From contig CAZWFE010000020.1 of the NCBI GenBank assembly GCA_964633145.1, positions 1-40,295 of the forward strand: a DNA stretch of 40,295 nucleotides, read 5' to 3'. The DNA is from CAJXSD01 sp964633145 (lineage in GTDB: Bacteria; Pseudomonadota; Alphaproteobacteria; Rhodobacterales; Rhodobacteraceae). Both the position numbers and the translations under genes were made by a program. Positions 1-8,213 of the stretch are shown piece after piece; position 1 is the stretch's first letter; every line of letters begins with the position of its first letter. The notes beneath the pieces were generated by a model. That model saw nothing but the letters and a program-made list of their open reading frames with translations, did no database searches and was not told the DNA's origin.

Positions 1-35
1 AATTGAAAAAATAATTTGCGCGCGATTTAAACCTA

Positions 36-70
36 TGCGACCCTTGGTCATAATTGACATGAGGGTCGCA
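36..70 (+). promoter_or_regulatory. Long palindrome/hairpin covering the RBS of the class II aldolase gene
   Basis: TGCGACCCT at 36-44 is exactly complementary to AGGGTCGCA at 62-70, and a nested GTCA/TGAC pair (47-50 and 55-58) closes on the loop TAAT. The 3' arm contains the Shine-Dalgarno-like GAGGG (61-65) and ends on the A of the start codon. In RNA the structure would bury the ribosome binding site. In DNA the same symmetry could be a repressor operator. The sequence shows the symmetry; the function is inferred. Confidence 0.6.
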
Positions 71-813
71 TGAAACACGCAAACATTGATAACTGGGCCG
101 AACGGGTTGATTTGGCGGCGGCCTTTCGCTGGACCGCGCGGTTAAACATGCACGAAGGCGTGGCCAACCATTTTTCACTGGCCATCAACGACGATGGCAC
201 ACGGTTTTTGATGAACCCGAACCAAGTGCATTTTTCCCGCGTCAAGGCATCAGATTTAATCGTGGTTGACGCAAATGATCCCGAAACACTGTCGGGACCA
301 AATGCGCCCGATCCCACCGCATGGGGGCTGCACGGGGCAATCCATCGCCATTGTGCGCATGCGCGTTGCGCCATGCATGTCCATTCGATCCATGCCACCG
401 TCTTGGCATCATTGGCCGACAGTCGCCTGCCGCCCATTGACCAAAATTGCGCCACATTTTTCAATCGCTATGTGATTGATGACAATTACGGCGGCTTGGC
501 ATTCGAAGAAGAAGGCGTGCGGTGTTCCACCCTGTTGTCAGATCCCCAGAAAAAGGTGCTGATCATGGGCAATCACGGCGTTTTGGTCGTGGGCGAAACC
601 GTGGCCGATACGTTTAACCGCCTGTATTATTTCGAACGCGCGGCGGAAACCTATATCCGTGCGCTGCAAACGGGCCAACCGCTGCGCATTCTGCCCGATG
701 ATATCGCCGAAAAAACCGCCCGCGAATTGGAAACCTATCCCGAACAGGATGCCCGCCATCTGGCCGAGTTAAAGGCGATCTTGGACGAAGAAGGATCCAC
801 CTACGCCAGTTAG
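70..813 (+). CDS. Class II aldolase/adducin-family protein
   Basis: A 247-residue cytoplasmic protein of the class II (zinc-dependent) aldolase/adducin fold, the family of L-fuculose- and L-ribulose-phosphate-processing enzymes. The metal-site pattern is visible: HVH at about residues 103-105 and a third histidine in GNHG at about 169. The segment that usually carries the catalytic glutamate in FucA-like aldolases reads WGLHGAIH (about 85-92) with no obvious Glu. The reaction may therefore differ from a classic sugar-phosphate aldolase, and substrate cannot be assigned. ATG at 70 follows GAGGG at good spacing. It precedes deoC and an aldehyde dehydrogenase on the same strand, which suggests a shared role in sugar or aldehyde catabolism. 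The leader palindrome overlaps its RBS. Confidence 0.85.
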   Translation: MKHANIDNWAERVDLAAAFRWTARLNMHEGVANHFSLAINDDGTRFLMNPNQVHFSRVKASDLIVVDANDPETLSGPNAPDPTAWGLHGAIHRHCAHARCAMHVHSIHATVLASLADSRLPPIDQNCATFFNRYVIDDNYGGLAFEEEGVRCSTLLSDPQKKVLIMGNHGVLVVGETVADTFNRLYYFERAAETYIRALQTGQPLRILPDDIAEKTARELETYPEQDARHLAELKAILDEEGSTYAS

Positions 814-877
814 GTCAAGCCTTGCCACTTGGGCTGCGGCATGGCACTGTGATCGCGATAAAATTGGACGTTTACAT

Positions 878-1834
878 ATGACATCACATGGTTTTCCCCG
901 TAATCCGGGGACCCCTTTGGATTTGGACTGGGCGCTGGGCGTGCAGGCCAATCAATCCGCCATTGAACGCCGCGCGGGCCAATTGGGCACACGAAGGTCG
1001 GTGAAAAAGGATCACCAAGCCGCATGGCTGTTGCGTGCGATCACCTGCATCGATTTGACCACGCTTTCAGGTGATGACACCGCCGATCGGGTGCGCCGTT
1101 TGTGCGCCAAGGCCCGCAATCCCGTGCGCCGCGATATATTGGATGCGCTGGGCATGGGGCCAATCACGGTGGGTGCGGTCTGTGTCTATCACGATATGAT
1201 CGAAACCGCCGTTCAGGCGTTGGATGGCACCGGTATTCCGGTCGCTGCCGTATCTACGGGGTTCCCTGCTGGTCTGTCGCCCCTAAACCTGCGCATTGCC
1301 GAGATTGAGGCATCCGTTGCTGCAGGCGCCCGCGAAATTGACATCGTCATATCGCGCCGCCATGTGTTGTCGCAAAACTGGCAGGCGCTATACGATGAAA
1401 TGCGCGCATTCCGCGATGCCTGTGGCGATGCCCATGTCAAGGCGATCTTGGCCACCGGCGAATTGGGATCGCTGCGCAATGTGGCGCGGGCCTCCATGAT
1501 CTGTATGATGGCTGGCGCTGATTTTATCAAAACATCAACCGGCAAAGAAAGCGTGAACGCCACCCTGCCTGTATCCTTGGTCATGATCCGCGCGATCCGC
1601 GATTATTACGACCGCACCGGTTATATGGTCGGCTATAAACCCGCAGGCGGCATTTCCAAGGCCAAGGATGCCTTGGTTTATCTGTCCATGATGAACGAAG
1701 AACTGGGCCGCCGTTGGCTGGAAAATGATCTGTTCCGCTTTGGCGCATCGTCGTTGATGGGCGATATCGAACGCCAGTTGGATCACCACGTCACCGGCGC
1801 CTATTCCGCCGCTAACCACCATGCGATGGGGTAA
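878..1834 (+). CDS. deoC: Deoxyribose-phosphate aldolase
   Basis: Class I aldolase that splits 2-deoxyribose-5-phosphate into glyceraldehyde-3-phosphate and acetaldehyde, the last step of deoxynucleoside breakdown. The TIM-barrel hallmarks are present: the Schiff-base lysine in DFIKTSTGK (K218), the preceding VKAILATGEL strand with K188, and VGYKPAGGI with the second catalytic lysine (K254). At 318 residues it is longer than the roughly 220-260-residue bacterial short form, with an extended N-terminus before the barrel, as in the longer proteobacterial/eukaryotic type. The downstream aldehyde dehydrogenase begins four bases after the stop, which fits oxidation of the acetaldehyde product. Confidence 0.93.
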   Translation: MTSHGFPRNPGTPLDLDWALGVQANQSAIERRAGQLGTRRSVKKDHQAAWLLRAITCIDLTTLSGDDTADRVRRLCAKARNPVRRDILDALGMGPITVGAVCVYHDMIETAVQALDGTGIPVAAVSTGFPAGLSPLNLRIAEIEASVAAGAREIDIVISRRHVLSQNWQALYDEMRAFRDACGDAHVKAILATGELGSLRNVARASMICMMAGADFIKTSTGKESVNATLPVSLVMIRAIRDYYDRTGYMVGYKPAGGISKAKDALVYLSMMNEELGRRWLENDLFRFGASSLMGDIERQLDHHVTGAYSAANHHAMG

Positions 1835-1838
1835 AACA

Positions 1839-4169
1839 ATGACTGTGAAAGAGATTTTTGAAACCATGGATTATGGAACCGCCCCTGAATCTGCAACCGT
1901 CGCTTTGGATTGGATCGCCGCAAACGGCCCCTTTGGTCATTTCATCAACGGCAAAATGACGGCCGCCGGCACCACATTTGACACGCTAAACCCCGCCACA
2001 GGTGAACCCTTGGCCCAGGTGTCGCAGGCAACCCCAGATGATATCAACGCCGCCGTTGCCGCCGCCCGCAAGGCGCAAGCCAAATGGGAAAAACTGGGCG
2101 GCCAAGGTCGCGCGCGGGTATTATACGCGCTGGCGCGGTTGTTGCAAAAACACGCGCGGTTATTTGCCGTTCTGGAAACGCTGGACAATGGCAAACCCAT
2201 CCGCGAAAGCCGCGATGCCGATATCCCCTTGGCGCAACGCCATTTTTATTACCACGCAGGCATGGCCGCGGTGATGGATACCGAATTGCCGGACCGTCAG
2301 GCACTGGGCGTGTGTGGTCAGATCATTCCGTGGAACTTTCCACTGCTCATGCTGGCATGGAAAATTGCGCCTGCATTGGCGATGGGCAATACGGTGGTGT
2401 TGAAACCGGCCGAATACACATCCCTAACCGCGCTGTTGTTCGCGCAAATCTGTACCGAAGCCGGCGTGCCAAACGGCGTTGTCAACATCGTCACAGGCGA
2501 TGGCCGCGTGGGTGAAATGATCGTATCGCACCCCGATATCGACAAAATCGCCTTTACCGGCTCGACCGAGGTGGGGCGCAAAATCCGCGTGGCGACCGCC
2601 GGCACGGGCAAATCGCTGACCTTGGAATTGGGCGGTAAATCCCCCTTTATCGTATTCGATGACGCCGATCTGGACAGCGCCGTCGAAGGTGTCGTTGACG
2701 CCATCTGGTTTAACCAAGGCCAAGTGTGCTGCGCAGGGTCCCGTTTGCTGGTGCAAGAGGGCGTGGCAGACCGGTTCTATACCAAACTGCGCGCGCGCAT
2801 GGCGAAACTGCGCGTCGGCAATCCGCTGGATAAATCCATCGACATGGGCGCCATCGTGGATCGCAGCCAATATGACCGCATCACCGCAATGGTCGGCCAA
2901 TGCAATGCTGACATCACCCAAGGCAGCGCGCCGAATTCTGGCCTGTTTTATCCGCCAACCCTGATCACAGGGCTGGGCACCGCCGATCCCCTGATGCAGG
3001 ACGAAATCTTTGGCCCCGTTTTGGTGTCCATGACCTTCCGCACCCCGTCCGAGGCGGTCGAACTGGCCAATAACACCCGCTACGGCCTTGCCGCATCGAT
3101 CTGGAGCGAAAATATTAACCTTACCCTTGGCATCGCCCCGCAACTGCGTGCCGGCGTAATCTGGATCAATGGCACCAATATGTTTGACGCCGCTGCTCCC
3201 TTTGGCGGGCAACGCGACAGTGGCTTCGGCCGCGAAGGTGGCTGGACAGGACTGTCCGCCTATACCAAACCCGCAGCAAAACAGGTCAAAATCAAACCCA
3301 TCGCCGCAAAATCCGTCTCTAATACGGGTGTTTTGAATATTGATCGCACCGCGAAACTCTATATCGGCGGCAAACAATCCCGGCCCGACAGCGGATATTC
3401 CCAACCCGTCCACGACGCGGGCGGTAAACTCATTGGCCACATGCCATTGGCCAGCCGCAAAGATATCCGCAACGCCGCAACGGCCGCCGTTTCGGCCAAC
3501 GGATGGTCGAAATCAACGGGTCACCTGCGGGCCCAGATCCTGTATTTTCTGGCCGAAAACCTATCTGCCCGCGCCGATGAATTTGCGACTAATATTGATG
3601 CAAAAACAGGCTCTAAATCGGGTAAATCCGAGGTTGAAACAGCCCTCGACACGCTCTTCGCTGCCGCCGCTTGGGCCGATAAATTCGACGGCACCATCGC
3701 CAACACACCCATGCGCGGCGCAACTTTGGTTGTAAACGAACCACTTGGCGTCATCGGTGCCTTTTGCCCCAACCATATGCCCTTGATGGGCCTGATTGCA
3801 CCCCTTGCATCGGGTCTGGCAATGGGCAATCGAATGATCATGGTCGCCAGCGAAACGGCCCCCTTAATCGCAACCGACCTTTATCAAATTCTCGACACAT
3901 CTGACGTTCCTGCAGGCGCGGCCAATATCCTGACTGGATCGCATACCGAATTGGCACCCCATATGGCCGGCCACATGGAAATCGACGCAGTTTGGTCCTT
4001 TTCTCAGGCAGATATCTCTAAAACGATCCAAGAAAACAGCATCACCAACCTCAAACGCACTTGGGTCAATGACGGATACGACCAGACCTGGAACAGCGCA
4101 TTCGTCAAAACTGCACTGCCCCACGCAACCGAACCAAAAACCATCTGGATCCCATTTGGCGAAGGATAG
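1839..4169 (+). CDS. Tandem-domain aldehyde dehydrogenase
   Basis: NAD(P)-dependent aldehyde dehydrogenase of 776 residues. The first domain (about 20-490) is complete: VIPWNFPLLMLAWK-type cofactor region, the general-base segment LELGGKSP, and the nucleophile in GQVCCAGSR (C297). The second part (about 500-776) is a shortened ALDH-like repeat with a recognisable N-terminal half (LGVIGAFCPNHMPL, then LASGLAMGN) but no catalytic cysteine region, so it is probably structural or regulatory. I chose the ATG at 1839 (MTVKEIF), just after the deoC stop, over the ATG at 1821, which would overlap deoC. The likely role is oxidation of acetaldehyde or another short aldehyde made by DeoC or the class II aldolase. 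Confidence 0.9.
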   Translation: MTVKEIFETMDYGTAPESATVALDWIAANGPFGHFINGKMTAAGTTFDTLNPATGEPLAQVSQATPDDINAAVAAARKAQAKWEKLGGQGRARVLYALARLLQKHARLFAVLETLDNGKPIRESRDADIPLAQRHFYYHAGMAAVMDTELPDRQALGVCGQIIPWNFPLLMLAWKIAPALAMGNTVVLKPAEYTSLTALLFAQICTEAGVPNGVVNIVTGDGRVGEMIVSHPDIDKIAFTGSTEVGRKIRVATAGTGKSLTLELGGKSPFIVFDDADLDSAVEGVVDAIWFNQGQVCCAGSRLLVQEGVADRFYTKLRARMAKLRVGNPLDKSIDMGAIVDRSQYDRITAMVGQCNADITQGSAPNSGLFYPPTLITGLGTADPLMQDEIFGPVLVSMTFRTPSEAVELANNTRYGLAASIWSENINLTLGIAPQLRAGVIWINGTNMFDAAAPFGGQRDSGFGREGGWTGLSAYTKPAAKQVKIKPIAAKSVSNTGVLNIDRTAKLYIGGKQSRPDSGYSQPVHDAGGKLIGHMPLASRKDIRNAATAAVSANGWSKSTGHLRAQILYFLAENLSARADEFATNIDAKTGSKSGKSEVETALDTLFAAAAWADKFDGTIANTPMRGATLVVNEPLGVIGAFCPNHMPLMGLIAPLASGLAMGNRMIMVASETAPLIATDLYQILDTSDVPAGAANILTGSHTELAPHMAGHMEIDAVWSFSQADISKTIQENSITNLKRTWVNDGYDQTWNSAFVKTALPHATEPKTIWIPFGEG

Positions 4170-4170
4170 T

Positions 4171-4222
4171 CTTTCATTTTTGCAAAAATACTCGCGCCGC
4201 AGGCTTGGCCCGCCAGGGCCAA
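4171..4222. repeat. Palindromic intergenic element between convergent genes
   Basis: The 53-base gap between two convergent stops holds two perfect palindromic units: ATTTTTGCAAAAAT (4176-4189) and TTGGCCC-GCCA-GGGCCAA (4205-4222). From memory, CATTTTTGCAAAAATACTC followed by a GC-rich stem resembles an intergenic element common in Rhodobacteraceae genomes, often placed like a terminator. Only one copy occurs here, so its repeat nature cannot be shown from this window. It may end transcription from either side. Confidence 0.5.
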
Positions 4223-5278
4223 TCACTGACCTGACAGCTGCGCTAACACTTGAAGCGTTGGATAGCCATCAGCAACGTGTCCAACGGATACTTGCCACTG
4301 ACGCAACGCGCGTCTGCTGCCGGCGCCCCAAATGCCGTCCACACCATTGGTGTCATAGCCCAAGTCAACCAAATATTGTTGTACGCGTTGTATTTCAGCG
4401 CGTGACAGGGTGTCCAAATCAACGGGCCAATCCACCGGCGGCACATCCAAATATGCCAATTTTTGCGCCAGAAATACAACCGCCAGAACATAGTGCAGTG
4501 AATGGTTGTACCCATATATCGCTTGGGCATTTGGACCTAAAAACACCACGGGACCATGTGATCCATAGGGGGCCATACCGCGATATGTTTTGCCGTCGTG
4601 CAGCCCTGAAATATGCGTGCCATTGACTGGAAATTCCAAACACCCATAGTCAAAATCAGTGTCTAAATAACAAAAATGTACATCAATCTCATGCGATACT
4701 GCACCATGCGCGACCAAATATCGCGCGGTTGATGTCAGCGCATCGCGCGGATCATCTGCCCAAATATCGGCAGGTCTGTCGCCAGTATAGGCAACGGCAT
4801 AATCGCGATAGGCCTGTGGCATGAATTGTGTGTGGCCCATGGCGCCAGCCCAGCTGCCACGCAGATTGTCGTTGGGAATGTGGTGGATATCGCTTAGCGC
4901 CTGCAACTGGGCCAAAAACATGTCTCTGCGACGGGATGTGCCGGCGCGATAGGCCAATGTTGCCAGCGCGCTTGGCACATGTATATCGCCACGATTGGCG
5001 CCATAGTTGGTCTCTAGCCCCCAAATGGCCAAAATCTCATAACGCGACAGACCAAAGCGGGCCTCAATTTTGGATAGCGCATCGGCCCATGTCTCAGCCA
5101 TAAGGCGCCCCTGCGCGATGCGGTGGTCTGATAGGACACGATCAAGATAGGCCCATATAGACACTGTTTTTTCGGGTTGATCCCGATCACGCTCCAAAAC
5201 TTCGGGTAAAAAATGACACCGGCCCGCCCACTCTGGCGTGGTCTTTGCGATCCAGTCGTGAAACCCGATGTCTGTCAT
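4223..5278 (-). CDS. MltB-family lytic murein transglycosylase lacking a signal peptide
   Basis: Lytic transglycosylase of the SLT_2/MltB family, which cleaves the MurNAc-GlcNAc bond of peptidoglycan with formation of a 1,6-anhydro end. The catalytic glutamate lies in WGLETNYG (E89). AGAMGHTQFMP (about 144-154) is the second family motif. A C-terminal peptidoglycan-binding domain covers about 290-350 (LGYDTNGVDGIWGAGSRRALRQWQ). The ATG overlaps the rnr stop as ATGA, so translation is probably coupled. The protein starts directly in the enzyme domain (MTDIGFHDWIAK) without the hydrophobic export signal expected for a cell-wall enzyme, and no earlier start is available in frame. At 351 residues it is short for this family. 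It may be inactive through mislocalisation or use another route. Confidence 0.88.
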   Translation of the reverse strand: MTDIGFHDWIAKTTPEWAGRCHFLPEVLERDRDQPEKTVSIWAYLDRVLSDHRIAQGRLMAETWADALSKIEARFGLSRYEILAIWGLETNYGANRGDIHVPSALATLAYRAGTSRRRDMFLAQLQALSDIHHIPNDNLRGSWAGAMGHTQFMPQAYRDYAVAYTGDRPADIWADDPRDALTSTARYLVAHGAVSHEIDVHFCYLDTDFDYGCLEFPVNGTHISGLHDGKTYRGMAPYGSHGPVVFLGPNAQAIYGYNHSLHYVLAVVFLAQKLAYLDVPPVDWPVDLDTLSRAEIQRVQQYLVDLGYDTNGVDGIWGAGSRRALRQWQVSVGHVADGYPTLQVLAQLSGQ

Positions 5279-7524
5279 CCTTTGCGTCGTTTCACCTTTC
5301 GCTTGGTGTTGCTATCTTTTTTCTTGGCCAATGCCATTTTCCGTTTCGCTGTCTTGGAAAACCGTCGTGGCCCGCGGGGCAATGCTGTGTCATTTACGGA
5401 TAATAATTCGAACGCGATACCGCCGGCAACCGGCTCTGCTTCGGTCAGGCGGACGGTGACACGCATCCCCAATGACAGGGTCAGCCCCGTATCAGAGCCG
5501 ATTAATGTATTTGCCTTTGGGTCATGATGGAAAAATTCCCGCCCCAATGACCGGACGGGCACGATGCCATCCGCGCCGCTGTCGTCAATCCGGACAAAGA
5601 TCCCGAATTTTGCCACCCCGCTGATGCGCCCGTCAAATTCGTCACCCTTGCGTTCGGACAGATAGGCGGCCAAATACCGATCAACCGTGTCGCGTTCGGC
5701 CACCATCGACCGGCGTTCGGTGGTGGAAATATTGTTGCCCGTTTCCTCAAGCCGTTCGATTTCTTCGGGTCTTAGACCATCGTTGCCCCAACCATGGCTG
5801 GCAATTAACGCGCGATGCACAATCAAATCGGCATATCGCCGGATGGGCGACGTGAAATGCGCATAATTGCGCAATGCCAGACCAAAATGCCCGAAATTCT
5901 GCGGCGCATAATACGCCTGGGTCATGGACCGCAGGGTCGAGATATTGATCAATTCGGCATCATCTGTGCCTTTGGCCTGTTGTAACAGCTGATTTAGATG
6001 TTTGGTGCGTAATACTTGCCCCTTGGCCAGAACCAAACCTGCCGCTTGGGCCGTTTCGCGCAAGGCGTCCAATTTGTCCTGTGACGGCTCTTCGTGGACG
6101 CGGAACAACAGGGGCGTTTTTTTCGCGATCAGCGTTTCCGCGGCGGCGACATTGGCCAAAACCATGCATTCTTCGATCAGGCGGTGGGCATCAAGCCGAT
6201 CTTTGAACGCGACCGAGGCCACTTTGCCATCATCGGACAATTCGATGCGGCGCTCTGGTAAATCCAGATCCAATGGTTGCCGACGTTCGCGCGCGGCAGC
6301 CAAGGCGGCATATGCGGCATATAGGGGTTGAATAACAGTCTCTAAATATGGCTCGACGCGTTCATTGACATGCCCATCCATTGCGGCTTGGACCTCTTCA
6401 TAGGTCAAGGACGCCGCTGATTTCATCATAGCGCGATGAAATTCATGCGATATTTTATCGCCCTGCGCATCCAATACCATACGCAGCGCGATACAGGCGC
6501 GCGGCACACCTTCGTGCAGGCTGCACAGATCACCTGACAGACGGTCGGGCAACATTGGTACGACCCGATCCGGGAAGTATGTGGAATTGCCGCGTTTCCA
6601 TGCCTCGCGGTCCAGTTGCGAACCGGGGGTGACATAATGGGCCACGTCGGCAATTGCGACCCACAGGATAAATCCGCCTTTGTTCGCGGGATCCGTGTCA
6701 TATTCGGCAAAAACTGCGTCATCGTGATCGCGCGCATCGGCGGGGTCGATGGTGACCAAAGGAACATCGCGCAGGTCTTGGCGCCCTTTCAGGGGTGCAG
6801 GTTTTTTCGCGTCTGCCTCGGCGATAACGTCAGCGGGGAAATCATCGGGAATCCCATGTTGATGAATCGCGATCAGGGACACGGCCTTGGGCGCAGTTGG
6901 ATCGCCTAAACGATCCATAATTTTCGCAACGGGCAGACCCATTCGGGTTTTTGGGCCGGATTGCTGGGCCTCGACCAATTCACCGTCACGCGCGCCATTT
7001 ACGGCGGCCTCGGGGACGGTCCATTCTTTGCCAGATTTGTCGATGGGGACAATGCGCCCACCTTCGGCGGTTTTGCGAAACACGCCCAAAACGCGGCTGG
7101 GGGCTGTGCCGATTTTGCGGATGATTTTTGCCTCATACTGATGCGCTTCGCCGGTCACGGCGCGCACCTTGCCCAAGATCCGATCGCCATATCCGACAGC
7201 GGGATCGGTGGGGGATAAGGTCATCAAAACAATCGGCTCTTCGCCGTCGCCATGCCATTCAAGGGGGCGGGCAAAAATGTCACCATCGCGTGTTGGGTGC
7301 ATCATTTGCAGCAATGTCACGGGCGGCAGGCTGTCGCGATCGCGATAGGTCTTTTTGCGCTTGGACAGGTGGCCTTCGTCCTCTAACTGCTTAAGCACGC
7401 GTTTTAATTCAATGCGGGCGGCCCCTTTTATTCCAAAGGCTTTGGCAATGTCACGTTTGGCGGTCAGGGTCGGGTGTGTCGAAATCCACTCTAGGATTTC
7501 GGCTTTGGATGGGATCTGGGTCAT
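5275..7524 (-). CDS. rnr: Ribonuclease R
   Basis: 3'-5' exoribonuclease of the RNase II/R family, which degrades structured RNA and helps in rRNA and mRNA turnover. At 749 residues the order is: N-terminal winged-helix region (about 1-60, IAKAFGIKGAARIELKRVL), cold-shock-like RNA-binding domains, the RNB catalytic domain with the metal-binding aspartates in DARDHDD (263-269), a C-terminal S1 domain (RISGVAKFGIFVRID), and a lysine/arginine-rich tail (KRKVKRRKG). ATG at 7524 follows a G-rich RBS. It is the first gene of a two-gene unit with the lytic transglycosylase, overlapping by four bases. Confidence 0.95.
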   Translation of the reverse strand: MTQIPSKAEILEWISTHPTLTAKRDIAKAFGIKGAARIELKRVLKQLEDEGHLSKRKKTYRDRDSLPPVTLLQMMHPTRDGDIFARPLEWHGDGEEPIVLMTLSPTDPAVGYGDRILGKVRAVTGEAHQYEAKIIRKIGTAPSRVLGVFRKTAEGGRIVPIDKSGKEWTVPEAAVNGARDGELVEAQQSGPKTRMGLPVAKIMDRLGDPTAPKAVSLIAIHQHGIPDDFPADVIAEADAKKPAPLKGRQDLRDVPLVTIDPADARDHDDAVFAEYDTDPANKGGFILWVAIADVAHYVTPGSQLDREAWKRGNSTYFPDRVVPMLPDRLSGDLCSLHEGVPRACIALRMVLDAQGDKISHEFHRAMMKSAASLTYEEVQAAMDGHVNERVEPYLETVIQPLYAAYAALAAARERRQPLDLDLPERRIELSDDGKVASVAFKDRLDAHRLIEECMVLANVAAAETLIAKKTPLLFRVHEEPSQDKLDALRETAQAAGLVLAKGQVLRTKHLNQLLQQAKGTDDAELINISTLRSMTQAYYAPQNFGHFGLALRNYAHFTSPIRRYADLIVHRALIASHGWGNDGLRPEEIERLEETGNNISTTERRSMVAERDTVDRYLAAYLSERKGDEFDGRISGVAKFGIFVRIDDSGADGIVPVRSLGREFFHHDPKANTLIGSDTGLTLSLGMRVTVRLTEAEPVAGGIAFELLSVNDTALPRGPRRFSKTAKRKMALAKKKDSNTKRKVKRRKG

Positions 7525-7645
7525 ACCTGCCCCCTAGCATGAATTTTATCGGTGGTCATGCACAAAGCTACGTGGGGCATAAAAATCATCTGGGCAAGAC
7601 GCGGGCGCTGTGCAACATAAACCCATGACCAACCCCGAGGATACA

Positions 7646-8134
7646 ATGCAGATACGTCCCGCCCGCCCATCAGACAGCCGCGTGATTGCCGAGATTTGGA
7701 ACGATATGATCGAAAACACGCCCAATACCTTTACCACCGCGCTGAAAACGCCGGATGGTATTGCCGCTGATATCACTGCGCGACAGGCGGCGGGGTTAGG
7801 GTTTTTCGTGGTTTGTGATGATATGGGGGTGGCGGGCTTTGCCACCTATTTCCAATTTCGCGGTGGTCCCGGCTATGCGCGAACAATGGAACATAGCATC
7901 GTTTTGGACCCACGCGTTCATGGTTTGGGCATTGGTCGTGATTTAATGGCCCGTCTGTGTGATCATGCCCGCGATGCCGGGGTGCATTCCATGTGGGCGG
8001 GGGTTAGCGGTGAAAACCCGGCCGGCGTTGCGTTCCACAACCGCATCGGGTTTCGGCGCATCGCAACATTGCCACAAGTGGGATACAAATTTGGCCGCTG
8101 GATGGATTTGGTGTTGATGCAGAAAATGTTGTGA
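7646..8134 (+). CDS. GNAT-family N-acetyltransferase
   Basis: A 162-residue GCN5-related acetyltransferase. It shows the N-terminal strand MQIRPARPSDSRVIAEIWN, the acetyl-CoA-binding loop after a beta-strand (LDPRVHGLGIGRDLMARL, about 95-112) and the late GENPAGVAFHNRIGF motif. The arrangement resembles phosphinothricin/methionine-sulfoximine-type acetyltransferases (Pat/Bar-like), but the acceptor cannot be set from sequence. I chose ATG 7646 because GAGG lies five bases before it. ATG 7625 and GTG 7610 lie upstream in frame with poorer RBS. It is divergent from rnr and stands alone before ahcY. Confidence 0.85.
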   Translation: MQIRPARPSDSRVIAEIWNDMIENTPNTFTTALKTPDGIAADITARQAAGLGFFVVCDDMGVAGFATYFQFRGGPGYARTMEHSIVLDPRVHGLGIGRDLMARLCDHARDAGVHSMWAGVSGENPAGVAFHNRIGFRRIATLPQVGYKFGRWMDLVLMQKML

Positions 8135-8213
8135 TTTCGGGCTATCCGTTTTCCAAATTGTCTGTCCCCCCTATATGTGTTAGGTCGCCCCCAAAGAATA
8201 AGGAATCCGCAAA

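Noticed and set aside
48..464. 138-codon minus-strand frame antisense to the class II aldolase
   Set aside because: Shadow frame; the plus-strand protein has conserved metal-site histidines.
2424..3440. Long minus-strand open frame (338 codons) inside the aldehyde dehydrogenase gene
   Set aside because: It is the antisense shadow of a well-supported ALDH domain, has no recognisable motif, and follows from codon bias.
8135..8213. SAH riboswitch before ahcY
   Set aside because: The leader is short and I found no matching stem pattern; only an ordinary RBS (AAGGAA) is visible.
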